Source: JBMNKL01 sp050261495 (GTDB taxonomy: Bacteria; Bacillota; Clostridia; Acetivibrionales; DTU013). Taken from it: 8,001 nucleotides of DNA. Under the pieces are notes generated by a model, which searched no databases, was not told the DNA's origin, and was given only the letters and a program-made list of their open reading frames with translations. A program made the position numbers and the translations under genes. This document shows, one piece after another, positions 1 through 7,152 of the stretch. Where the stretch lies: positions 1 to 8,001 of the forward strand of contig JBLNDI010000109.1 in the NCBI GenBank assembly GCA_050261495.1, written 5' to 3'. Each line of letters starts with the position of its first letter. The first letter of the stretch is position 1.

Positions 1-3000
1 CTTTCGATATAACCGACCATACCGGTTCCCTCACCGTAAAGTTTTTTTTGCCGGGGAATGAATACGAAACCAGGTGCGGGCAGATAAAAGAAGGCCTGTT
101 TTTCAAGGTGAGGGGCGAGGTGCGGTTTGACAAGTATGCGCAGGAACCTGTCATCATGGCGTCCGATATCCTCCGTGTTGATGCCTGGACCAGGACCGAC
201 GAAGCCGAAAGCAAAAGGGTTGAACTGCACCTGCACACGCAAATGAGCGCCATGGATGCCGTCACGCCGGTGGAAAAACTCGTGGAACGCGCCATGCTGT
301 GGGGGCACAGGGCTGTTGCCATTACGGACCATGGTGTGGTGCAGGCGTTTCCGGATGCTTATAAAGCGGGCAAGAAGTATGGGGTTAAAATAATATACGG
401 AGTCGAGTGTTACCTTATGGACGACGAGCCCTCAATTGTGTCCGGGAATGACGAAAAGCAGGCTAATTACCCGCTCGACGGGGAGTATGTCGTATTTGAC
501 ATAGAGACTACCGGGCTGCACGCAATAAGTGATAAAATTATCGAGATTGGCGCCGTCAAGGTAATAAACGGCGAAATCGGCGATACGTTCAGTACATTTA
601 TCAACCCGGGCGTCCCGATACCGGCAAACATAACAAGGCTGACAGGAATAAACGATTCCATGGTTGCCGGCGCGCCTTCTGCGGGGCAAGCGCTTGCCGC
701 ATTTCTTGAATTTGCCGGTGATTTGCCCGTGGTTGCACACAATGCGTCATTTGACACCGGTTTTGTTAAACACGCGGTGCGGGCTCTTGGCAGAAAGTTT
801 GACAATATTATCGTCGATACTCTTGAGTTGAGCAGAAAACTGTTCCCGGAACTGGAAAGGCACAGGCTGGATGTTGTGGCAAAGCATCTCGGCGTCAGGC
901 TCTCCAGACATCACAGGGCCGTAGACGATGCCATGGCCACGGCCTCGATACTTGTGAAATGTTTTGAAATACTCCGTGAGAGAGCTGTATCAAGCCTGGG
1001 TGACATAGATAAAGCCCTGGCCGGGCGTTCCAATCATTCCAGGGCGGAGTTGTACCACGCAGTATTGCTCGCCAGAAACGGCGCCGGCCTGAAAAACCTT
1101 TACAAGATAGTATCGGAATCCCACCTCAAGTACTTCTATAAAAAGCCGAGGGTTCCGAAAGCCCTTCTTAATGAATACCGCGAGGGAATTATCGTGGGAA
1201 GCGCGTGCCGGTCGGGAGAATTATACGGCGCGATGATTAACGGCCTTGGCGATGAAGAAATCGAAAGAATAGCAATGTTTTATGATTACCTTGAGATACA
1301 GCCGCTGGGCAATAATGAGTTCCTGGTGGAAGAAGGGGCGGTAAGAAGCCGGGAGCAGCTGAAGGAGCTCAACATGAGAATCGCAGGGCTCGGGGAGAAG
1401 CTCGGAAAGCCCGTGGTTGCCACGTGCGACGTCCATTTCATGGACCCTCACGATGAGGTTTACAGGCGGATACTCATGTCCGGGCAGGGCTACGATGACG
1501 CCGACAGGCAGGCTCCGCTGTATTTCAGGACAACGGAGGAAATGCTCGATGAATTTGCTTATCTAGGCAAGGGAAAAGCCTTCGAGGTTGTTGTTAAAAA
1601 TACAAACATGATTGCGGACATGGTGGAAGAGATAGCGCCGATACCGCCGGGGACCTATCCGCCGAAAATTGAAGGCGCCGAGCAGGAAATTGAGACGCTC
1701 GCATATGAGAAGGCACATGAAATATACGGCAGACCGCTCCCCGAAATAGTGTCCGCAAGGCTTGAAAAAGAGCTGACTTCAATTATTAAGAACGGATTTG
1801 CCGTAATGTACATCGTGGCGCAAAAGCTGGTCGCGAAGTCAAATGAAAGCGGCTATATAGTTGGTTCCAGGGGCTCCGTCGGCTCTTCGCTCGTGGCTAC
1901 GATGTCGGGGATAACGGAGGTCAATCCTCTTCCGCCCCATTATGTATGTGGGAAATGCAAATATTCCGAGTTTATAACCGATGGTTCCGTAGGGTCGGGA
2001 TTCGACCTGCCGCGCAAGGATTGCCCGAGGTGCGGCTCGACGCTCAAGGGCGACGGGCAGAACATACCGTTTGAAACTTTTCTCGGGTTCGAGGGCGACA
2101 AGGCGCCGGATATCGATTTGAATTTTTCGGGCGAGTACCAGTCGCAGGCGCATAAATACATGGAGGTGCTTTTCGGGAAAGGGAACGTGTTCAGGGCCGG
2201 GACGATCGCGTCAATAGCGGAGAAAACCGCATACGGTTTTGTTAAAAAGTATATTGAGGAAAAAGGCATTATCACCACCAATGCCGAGATCAACAGGCTG
2301 GTAAGGGGCTGTACCGGCATCAAGAGGACCACGGGTCAGCATCCCGGGGGCATCATCGTTATTCCGGACGGGAAGGATGTATACGATTTCACGCCGATAC
2401 AACGGCCTGCCGACGATACGGAGTCCGACACTATAACTACCCATTTCGACTTCCACTCGCTTCACGATACGATATTGAAGCTGGATATCCTCGGGCATGA
2501 CGATCCTACCATGATTAAGATGCTTTGTGATTTGACCGGCGTTAATATAAAAGACGTCCCGGTCAACGATGAAAAGGTGATGCAGTTGTTTTTATCAACC
2601 GAGCCGCTTGGCGTGTTGCCGGAGGATATCGGCTGCGAGATAGGCACGATTGCCTTGCCCGAGTTTGGCACGAAGTTTGTAAGGCAGATGCTTCTTGAAA
2701 CAAAGCCCAGGACTTTCTCGGATTTATTGCAGATAAGCGGCCTGTCGCACGGCACGGACGTCTGGCTCAACAACGCGCAGGAACTGGTGAAAAACGGCAC
2801 CTGCAGCATATCGGAAGTCATCGGGACAAGGGACAATATCATGGTTTACCTGGTGTACAAGGGGCTTGAGCCGAAAGTTGCGTTTAAAATAATGGAAGAT
2901 GTAAGGAAGGGAAAAGGCCTTAAGCAGGAATACGAGGAGGAGATGAAGAAGCACTCCGTTCCGGATTGGTACATAGAATCCTGCAAGAAGATCAAGTACA

Positions 3001-3527
3001 TGTTCCCCAAAGCCCATGCGGCGGCATACGTGCTGAATGCATTGAGGATAGGCTGGTTCAAGGTTTACTACCCGAGAGAATTCTACACGGCGTATTTCAC
3101 AGTACGGGCGGACGAGTTTGACGCGGCGCTGATGATATACGGGAAGGAAAAGGTTGCGAGAATGATCGAGAATTATGAAAAGGCGGGTAATAATGTTTCA
3201 GCCAGGGAAAGGAACATTTTGACCATCCTGGAAGTCGTCAACGAAATGTATGCCAGGGGCATCGGGTTTTTGCCTGTCGATCTGTACAAATCGGACGCTG
3301 TCAAGTTTCTTATAGAAGACGGCCGCATCAGACCGCCGCTTGCCTCGCTGGCCGGGCTTGGGTCAGCGGCGGCGGCATCGATTGCGGAAGCGCGATCCCA
3401 GGGTGCGTTTGTTTCGGTAGACGATTTGAAAATACGCGCCAAGGTAAGCAAAACCGTCATTGAAATCCTGCAAGAAAACGGGTGCATGGACGGTATCCCG
3501 GAAAGCAGCCAGATAAGCCTATTTTAG
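1..3527 (+). CDS. polC: DNA polymerase III alpha subunit, PolC type (5' end beyond window)
   Basis: Replicative DNA polymerase of Firmicutes with built-in 3'-5' proofreading, acting at the fork with the beta clamp. The reading frame is open from codon 3-5 to the TAG at 3525-3527, about 1174 residues; known PolC proteins are roughly 1400-1450, so some 250 N-terminal residues are missing. A TTG at 48 is only an internal codon, because the preceding codons encode a typical OB-fold segment (FDITDHTGSLTVKFF). Counting residues from codon 3: the PHP domain starts at about 74 with HLH (H76, H78) and TDHG near 108-111. It is interrupted by a DnaQ-like exonuclease with intact motifs DIETTG (D166, E168), AHNASFD (D251) and HRAVDDA (H304, D309). 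The PHP domain resumes from about 340. A CxxC...CxxC zinc-binding segment lies at nt 1947-2033. Palm carboxylates are in PDIDLNFSG (D703, D705; nt 2109-2117) and in LDILGHDDP (nt 2481-2507). HPGGI is at nt 2340-2354. A helix-hairpin-helix-like GLG segment precedes the C-terminal QISLF, which matches the beta-clamp binding motif. No lesion is seen. Family assignment is very secure. Confidence 0.98.
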   Translation, partial: FDITDHTGSLTVKFFLPGNEYETRCGQIKEGLFFKVRGEVRFDKYAQEPVIMASDILRVDAWTRTDEAESKRVELHLHTQMSAMDAVTPVEKLVERAMLWGHRAVAITDHGVVQAFPDAYKAGKKYGVKIIYGVECYLMDDEPSIVSGNDEKQANYPLDGEYVVFDIETTGLHAISDKIIEIGAVKVINGEIGDTFSTFINPGVPIPANITRLTGINDSMVAGAPSAGQALAAFLEFAGDLPVVAHNASFDTGFVKHAVRALGRKFDNIIVDTLELSRKLFPELERHRLDVVAKHLGVRLSRHHRAVDDAMATASILVKCFEILRERAVSSLGDIDKALAGRSNHSRAELYHAVLLARNGAGLKNLYKIVSESHLKYFYKKPRVPKALLNEYREGIIVGSACRSGELYGAMINGLGDEEIERIAMFYDYLEIQPLGNNEFLVEEGAVRSREQLKELNMRIAGLGEKLGKPVVATCDVHFMDPHDEVYRRILMSGQGYDDADRQAPLYFRTTEEMLDEFAYLGKGKAFEVVVKNTNMIADMVEEIAPIPPGTYPPKIEGAEQEIETLAYEKAHEIYGRPLPEIVSARLEKELTSIIKNGFAVMYIVAQKLVAKSNESGYIVGSRGSVGSSLVATMSGITEVNPLPPHYVCGKCKYSEFITDGSVGSGFDLPRKDCPRCGSTLKGDGQNIPFETFLGFEGDKAPDIDLNFSGEYQSQAHKYMEVLFGKGNVFRAGTIASIAEKTAYGFVKKYIEEKGIITTNAEINRLVRGCTGIKRTTGQHPGGIIVIPDGKDVYDFTPIQRPADDTESDTITTHFDFHSLHDTILKLDILGHDDPTMIKMLCDLTGVNIKDVPVNDEKVMQLFLSTEPLGVLPEDIGCEIGTIALPEFGTKFVRQMLLETKPRTFSDLLQISGLSHGTDVWLNNAQELVKNGTCSISEVIGTRDNIMVYLVYKGLEPKVAFKIMEDVRKGKGLKQEYEEEMKKHSVPDWYIESCKKIKYMFPKAHAAAYVLNALRIGWFKVYYPREFYTAYFTVRADEFDAALMIYGKEKVARMIENYEKAGNNVSARERNILTILEVVNEMYARGIGFLPVDLYKSDAVKFLIEDGRIRPPLASLAGLGSAAAASIAEARSQGAFVSVDDLKIRAKVSKTVIEILQENGCMDGIPESSQISLF

Positions 3528-3539
3528 TTCGAGTGCCAA

Positions 3540-3572
3540 GGATAAGACAGGGGACGGTCCCCTGTCTTATCC
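3540..3572. repeat. Perfect 16-bp palindromic hairpin, REP-like dispersed repeat candidate
   Basis: The arms GGATAAGACAGGGGAC (3540-3555) and GTCCCCTGTCTTATCC (3557-3572) are exact reverse complements around a single G, so the practical RNA loop is ACGGT closed by GGGG/CCCC. It begins 12 bases after the polC stop codon. The GACAGGGGACGGTCCCCTGTC core resembles palindromic repeats that I recall as dispersed between genes in clostridial and other genomes and often linked to Y1/IS200-like (RAYT) transposases. That link is inference, since only one copy is present here and no transposase is in the window. A TATTTTTA stretch follows, so the hairpin could also help end polC transcription. Confidence 0.75.
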
Positions 3573-3629
3573 TATTTTTATGTTCAATTTTGTTTCCTTG
3601 ATATCCAGAATGCGACAATCGAACATTCG

Positions 3630-3667
3630 GGCATATTTCAATAAAATTCTTTGAAATATGCCTTTTT
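3630..3667 (+). terminator. Intrinsic terminator downstream of polC
   Basis: A perfect 12-bp stem, GGCATATTTCAA (3630-3641) pairing with TTGAAATATGCC (3651-3662), encloses a 9-base loop and is followed directly by five T residues (3663-3667). This is the standard Rho-independent layout on the + strand. There is no matching A-run on the left side, so it is probably one-directional. It lies 8 bases upstream of the next gene's -35 box and insulates the sugar operon from polC. Confidence 0.85.
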
Positions 3668-3674
3668 ATTAGTG

Positions 3675-3703
3675 TTGACAAAGAAAAACCCAAGTGATAA
3701 TAT
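3675..3703 (+). promoter_or_regulatory. Sigma-A type promoter for the DeoR/ABC operon
   Basis: A consensus -35 box TTGACA (3675-3680) is followed by a 17-base spacer and TAATAT (3698-3703) as -10, with an extended -10 TG at 3695-3696. GATAAT at 3696-3701 is an overlapping alternative with a 15-base spacer. The start of transcription would fall near 3710, leaving a leader of about 50 bases before the regulator gene. The promoter sits between the polC terminator and the start codon at 3759, as expected for an operon promoter. Confidence 0.8.
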
Positions 3704-3739
3704 ATAAACAAAAGAACATTTCCAATGAAAGAATGAACG

Positions 3740-3760
3740 ATTTGGATCGGTGATCTGAAT
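3740..3760. promoter_or_regulatory. Imperfect palindrome over the regulator start, candidate autoregulatory operator
   Basis: This 21-base segment has dyad symmetry centred on 3750: outer ATT (3740-3742) and AAT (3758-3760), and inner GATC (3745-3748) and GATC (3752-3755) around GGT. Two positions per side are mismatched. It overlaps the weak ribosome binding region and the first bases of the start codon, and lies about 30 bases after the expected transcription start. DeoR-family proteins commonly control their own operons, so an operator here is plausible. No second copy was found upstream of the other genes, so support is weak. Confidence 0.3.
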
Positions 3761-4544
3761 GACACGGGAAGCCAGAAGACAAGAAATAATCCACATGCTT
3801 CAAAGCAACGTTACCCTTGAAACCAACAAGCTGGCATCAATGTTTGGCGTTTCCCCGGTAACTATCAGAAGGGACTTTGAATACCTGGAAAGAATGGGCC
3901 TTGTTACAACCATATACGGCGGCGCCATGGTGAACCGCACGCTGCCAGATATAGAGATTGACCAGCCCCGCCAACGGATCCATGAAAAGCGCCTGATAGC
4001 CAAAGTTGCCGCCGAACTTATCAAGCCGGGGGAAACCGTGTTGCTTGACGCGGGGAGTACGGTAAAGGAACTGGCGATAGAACTGTTGTCAAAGTCAAAC
4101 ATAACCGTGATTACAAATTCAATACTTGCATTGAACGTATTGGCGCAGGGCGACAAGGATATTTCATTGATAATAATGCCGGGATACTTCAAGAAGACCA
4201 CCATGTGCTTTCTTGGGGCGGCTACTCTCGATTATTTGGATTCAGTGCACGTGGATTATGCTTTTATAGGTATTTCGGGATTATCATACGAGCACGGGGG
4301 TACAATTCCGGACCCTGAGGAAGCATATATAAAAAAGAAGATGTCAAAGGCCGCGAACTGCACCGTAGTGCTTGCGGATCATTTCAAAATAGGCACATCC
4401 TCATTGTTTACCGCGTTGTCAGTAAAAGACATGGACATGCTAATCACCGGGAAGACGGAAAACCAGCAGATTCAAAAAATCCGGGAGGCCGGGGTCAGGG
4501 TAATAGAGGTGGATACTTCGAAACCCGCAGAGCAAGCTAAATAG
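3759..4544 (+). CDS. DeoR/GlpR-family transcriptional regulator of carbohydrate metabolism
   Basis: A 261-residue protein of normal length for the family. Residues about 6-57 form the DeoR winged helix-turn-helix: LASMFGVSPVTIRRDFEYLE (25-44), then the family-typical YGGA (53-56). The rest is a DeoRC sugar-phosphate sensor domain, with DAGST (97-101), an ITNS segment (117-120), a GISGL stretch and LADHFKIG. Such domains, related to ribose-phosphate isomerase-like folds, usually bind a phosphorylated sugar or polyol that releases repression. The start is fixed by an in-frame TGA immediately before the ATG (3756-3758), although the Shine-Dalgarno is poor (GGATCGGTGA region), which suggests modest translation, as suits a regulator. 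It is the first gene after a strong promoter and precedes ABC transporter and dehydrogenase genes on the same strand, so it most probably controls them and itself. The ligand cannot be read from the sequence. Confidence 0.95.
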   Translation: MTREARRQEIIHMLQSNVTLETNKLASMFGVSPVTIRRDFEYLERMGLVTTIYGGAMVNRTLPDIEIDQPRQRIHEKRLIAKVAAELIKPGETVLLDAGSTVKELAIELLSKSNITVITNSILALNVLAQGDKDISLIIMPGYFKKTTMCFLGAATLDYLDSVHVDYAFIGISGLSYEHGGTIPDPEEAYIKKKMSKAANCTVVLADHFKIGTSSLFTALSVKDMDMLITGKTENQQIQKIREAGVRVIEVDTSKPAEQAK

Positions 4545-4613
4545 TTATGGCTTATTATCGCAGACTATATTTACATACCACCGAGGGCAGGCTAATAAAG
4601 CGCAAAGCCATAA
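4545..4613 (+). other. Inverted repeat in the regulator-to-ATPase gap
   Basis: TTATGGCTT (4545-4553), directly after the regulator stop codon, is the exact reverse complement of AAGCCATAA (4605-4613), with 51 bases between. ATTA (4554-4557) can also pair with TAAT (4593-4596), which would extend the stem past an internal loop. There is no T-run, so this is not an ordinary terminator. It could be a leader structure, an mRNA processing site or chance. The rest of the 91-base gap shows no convincing promoter, so read-through from 3675-3703 is the simplest view. Confidence 0.35.
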
Positions 4614-4620
4614 GAAAAGC

Positions 4621-4629
4621 AGGAAGGAG
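4621..4629 (+). promoter_or_regulatory. Strong ribosome binding site of the ABC ATPase gene
   Basis: AGGAAGGAG ends six bases before the ATG at 4636. It is a near-ideal Shine-Dalgarno and much stronger than that of the regulator gene just upstream, so the transporter ATPase is probably made in larger amount than the regulator from a shared message. Confidence 0.85.
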
Positions 4630-4635
4630 AAAATA

Positions 4636-6138
4636 ATGGCAAATACGGCGTGCATACTGAAAACTGAAAAGCTATGCAAGGAGTTTGATCATGTGCGCGT
4701 TCTCTCGGATGTCGACTTTGATTTGCGGGCGGGAGAGATCCACGCGCTGGTCGGGGAGAACGGCGCCGGGAAATCCACGTTTGTGAAAATTCTTTCAGGC
4801 GTGTACCAGCCCACCTCCGGGTCCTTGATGATAGATGGCAAAAAGGTTAATTTCAAAGCTGCAAGTGACAGCGAGGAAGCGGGAATATACACCATTCACC
4901 AGGAGATCAACCTCGTTCCCTATTTTAACGCGTACCAGAATATTTTCATCGGCAACGAACGCGGCAACCGGTTCGGGCTGCTGAAAGACAAGGAAATGGC
5001 GCAGAAAGCCAAAAATGTCCTGGCGAGGCTGAACATCACCCTGGACGTTAAAAAACCTGTAATGTATTTCAATACGTCATTGCAGAGGATTATCCAGATA
5101 AGCTCCGCCCTTGTATATAATCCCAGGATATTGATTTTTGACGAGCCGTCAACCGCTCTTGGCGAAGAGGAGCGCGACAGGCTGCTGCAGATAATAAAAG
5201 ACCTGAGCAATGAAGGTATAGGCATAATTTTTATTTCACACAATATTGAAGAGATAGTAGCAATATCCAACCGGGTGACCGTATTCAAGGACGGGCTTAA
5301 AGTGGGCACATTGGAAAAGGATGAAATCGAAGCCCATAAGATTGTCAGCATGATGATCGGCAGTCAGCACTACGAAGTATTTGTCCGGGAGCGCAAAACG
5401 GAGGAGCAGAAGGAAGTACTCAGGGTTGAGCATTTGATCAATTCCAAGCTGAAGGATGTATCGTTTACATTGCACAAGGGGGAGATACTCGGCGTTGCCG
5501 GTGTGATTGGCGCCGGAAAAAGCGAGATTGCCCGTGCTATTTTTGGAATAGACAAGATCCAGAAGGGCGACATTTTTATTAACGGAAAGCAATATAAGCC
5601 AAAAAGCACGTCGGCCCTGGAACGCGGGCTGGCATTGGTGCCGGAGGAGAGGCGGCTCCAGGGTCTCGTAATCAATTTTACGGTTGCGGAAAATATTTCG
5701 TTGGCCTATATGGATAAATTCGCTCGCTACATATTCCTTGACAAAAAGAAAGAGTTTAAAACCGCCGAAAAGCACATCGAAGCCTTGTCGATAAAGACGA
5801 CGGGTCCGCGCCAGATCATTCGCTATCTTTCGGGCGGCAACCAGCAGAAGGTTGTACTTTCCAAGTGGCTTACAGGTGAGTTTGATATCCTGATACTCGA
5901 TGAGCCTACGAAGGGTATAGATATCATGGCAAAGCGTGATATATACAAACTTATCAACTCAATCGTTGAAGAAGGCAAGTCGGTGTTGTTCATGTCATCT
6001 TACCTGCCTGAGCTGCTGAACCTGTGCGACCGGATCCTGGTTGTAAATGACGGCGCTGTAGTCGGTGAATTTTCATCCTTCGGCCCGGACGCCAAGGAAA
6101 GAATTTCGCATGCGATGTTGGGAGGCAAAATAGAATGA
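4636..6138 (+). CDS. Sugar ABC importer, duplicated ATP-binding subunit (RbsA/MglA-like)
   Basis: A 500-residue protein with two fused nucleotide-binding domains, as in RbsA, MglA and XylG of the CUT2 carbohydrate importers; it powers uptake from the inner face of the membrane. NBD1: Walker A GENGAGKST (40-48), Walker B IFDEPST with D169/E170, and switch ISHN. Its signature region FNTSLQR (about 145-151) is very degenerate compared with the usual LSxxQQQ of this family. NBD2: Walker A GAGKSE (292-297), the family-typical VPEERR, a perfect signature LSGGNQQK (398-405) and Walker B LDEPTKGID (D422/E423). The switch position reads SSYLPE rather than SSELPE. Many relatives have Arg in place of the NBD2 Walker A lysine, so the Lys here is of note. 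The ATG is chosen from the strong AGGAAGGAG. The TGA overlaps the start of the permease gene. The substrate is not predictable from the ATPase; pentoses, hexoses, polyols and autoinducer-2 are all handled by relatives. Confidence 0.96.
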   Translation: MANTACILKTEKLCKEFDHVRVLSDVDFDLRAGEIHALVGENGAGKSTFVKILSGVYQPTSGSLMIDGKKVNFKAASDSEEAGIYTIHQEINLVPYFNAYQNIFIGNERGNRFGLLKDKEMAQKAKNVLARLNITLDVKKPVMYFNTSLQRIIQISSALVYNPRILIFDEPSTALGEEERDRLLQIIKDLSNEGIGIIFISHNIEEIVAISNRVTVFKDGLKVGTLEKDEIEAHKIVSMMIGSQHYEVFVRERKTEEQKEVLRVEHLINSKLKDVSFTLHKGEILGVAGVIGAGKSEIARAIFGIDKIQKGDIFINGKQYKPKSTSALERGLALVPEERRLQGLVINFTVAENISLAYMDKFARYIFLDKKKEFKTAEKHIEALSIKTTGPRQIIRYLSGGNQQKVVLSKWLTGEFDILILDEPTKGIDIMAKRDIYKLINSIVEEGKSVLFMSSYLPELLNLCDRILVVNDGAVVGEFSSFGPDAKERISHAMLGGKIE

Positions 6139-7109
6139 ATGCGTACATTACTGAAAAAAGCAAGAATATACTTCGCAAGTGCGGCACGGTTATCGTCGCG
6201 TTGCTGGTATTCATCTTTTTCTCGTTCATGACCGGCGGCTTTTTTACGACAAAAAACGTGATGCTGCTGCTCAAGCAAATGTCGGCGCTGACTATCATTT
6301 CCCTGGGTTTTACCTTTGTTATGGCGGTTGGCGGATTTGATATGTCGGTGGGATTTGCCACGGGACTTGTCGGAATAATTTTTGTCAGGATCCTGATGTC
6401 GACTACCAACTTTTTCCTTGCTTTGGCGGTAGGCCTGGTGGTCGGCGTGGCTATTGGCGTTGTAAACGGAATATTGGTTTCATATATAGGACTCCCCGAC
6501 TTCATCGGAACCTTTGCCGTAGGCTCTATTGTATACGGCATTAAAATGATGATGACCGAAGGAAACCCAATATATGTAAAAGGCGTTGAGGGAAAAGGGA
6601 TAGACATATTCAGGGCAATCAATTCCGAAATGGTTTTTGAAATTATTCCCATTATGGTCATCATAATGCTGGTATTCATAGTGATATGCTATGTACTCAT
6701 GGAAAAAACCAAGCTCGGACGCCGCATATACGCCATTGGGGGAAACAGGGAAGCGGCAATGTTTTCAGGAATAAACGTAAAATTCTACAAATTTATAACA
6801 TATGTGGTGTCCGGGCTTATGGTTGCTTTTACGGCCGTGCTTGTCTGTTCCAGGCTGAATTCCGCTCAGCCAACCTCGGGTGAAGGATACCTTATGGATG
6901 CTATTTCCGCAGTATACCTGAGTACGACCATGTTCGGCGAGGGACAGCCAACCATCCTCGGGACCGTTGTCGGCGCGTTTATTATCGCAATGCTCAGCAA
7001 CGGCCTGACAATGCTTGGAATGACATACTACTTCCAGGACATTACAACCGGCGTGGTTGTCATCTTTGCGGTTCTCATGTCCGTTACGCTAAGCAAGAAG
7101 GGAAAATAA
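6135..7109 (+). CDS. Sugar ABC importer permease (RbsC-like, BPD_transp_2 family)
   Basis: A 324-residue, strongly hydrophobic membrane protein, the usual length for RbsC-type permeases. I read about nine or ten membrane segments, roughly at residues 17-36, 50-68, 70-90, 93-117, 122-140, 165-187, 213-237, 270-292 and 297-318, with a less clear one near 252-266. Family landmarks include GGFDMSVG after the second segment, IGLPDFIGTFA (near 117-127), the cytoplasmic loop IGGNREAAMFSGINV that contacts the ATPase, and GEGYLMDAISAV. After the last landmark the usual Gly-rich LGGTS-like stretch reads STTMFGEG (263-270), a variant. The ATG overlaps the ATPase TGA (ATGA, 6135-6138), and GGGAGG (6120-6125) supplies the ribosome binding site from inside the upstream gene, so the two are translationally coupled. 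Partner of the preceding ATPase; it probably works as a homodimer with an extracellular binding protein that lies outside this window. Confidence 0.96.
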   Translation: MNAYITEKSKNILRKCGTVIVALLVFIFFSFMTGGFFTTKNVMLLLKQMSALTIISLGFTFVMAVGGFDMSVGFATGLVGIIFVRILMSTTNFFLALAVGLVVGVAIGVVNGILVSYIGLPDFIGTFAVGSIVYGIKMMMTEGNPIYVKGVEGKGIDIFRAINSEMVFEIIPIMVIIMLVFIVICYVLMEKTKLGRRIYAIGGNREAAMFSGINVKFYKFITYVVSGLMVAFTAVLVCSRLNSAQPTSGEGYLMDAISAVYLSTTMFGEGQPTILGTVVGAFIIAMLSNGLTMLGMTYYFQDITTGVVVIFAVLMSVTLSKKGK

Positions 7110-7136
7110 TTCTGGTTAGGCAAAAGTTGCACTTTG

Positions 7137-7143
7137 AAAGGAG
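7137..7143 (+). promoter_or_regulatory. Ribosome binding site that sets the dehydrogenase start
   Basis: AAAGGAG lies nine bases before the ATG at 7153. An internal ATG at 7165 begins the MKAI that opens many relatives, but it would be 21 bases from this site, so 7153 is preferred. The 43-base gap from the permease stop shows no terminator or promoter, consistent with one transcript. Confidence 0.8.
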
Positions 7144-7152
7144 CGAATAATA

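Noticed and set aside
48..50. TTG as the start codon of polC
   Set aside because: The same frame is open to the window edge and the codons before it encode a conserved PolC OB-fold segment, so the TTG is internal.
3609..3629. GAATG...CATTC inverted repeat between the two polC hairpins
   Set aside because: Only five base pairs with unpaired interior; expected by chance in a gap of this size.
3733..3753. Six-codon leader ORF (MNDLDR) just before the regulator
   Set aside because: No Shine-Dalgarno and no runs of a regulatory amino acid; such short frames are frequent by chance.
432..3765. Many open frames of 60-130 codons on the minus strand opposite polC and its 3' flank
   Set aside because: They lie antisense to a highly conserved gene, overlap each other in different frames, and their translations show no recognisable domain. 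Those I looked at seem to be shadows of the polC codon pattern.
5236..5775. 179-codon minus-strand frame inside the ABC ATPase gene
   Set aside because: Entirely antisense to conserved NBD coding sequence, no recognisable domain and no ribosome binding site evident.
5990..6679. 229-codon minus-strand frame across the ATPase-permease junction
   Set aside because: Its Ile/Thr/Pro-rich composition is what the reverse complement of a hydrophobic permease gene gives; no family features.
6686..6883. 65-codon plus-strand frame inside the permease gene
   Set aside because: Out of frame within well-conserved permease sequence and without a ribosome binding site.
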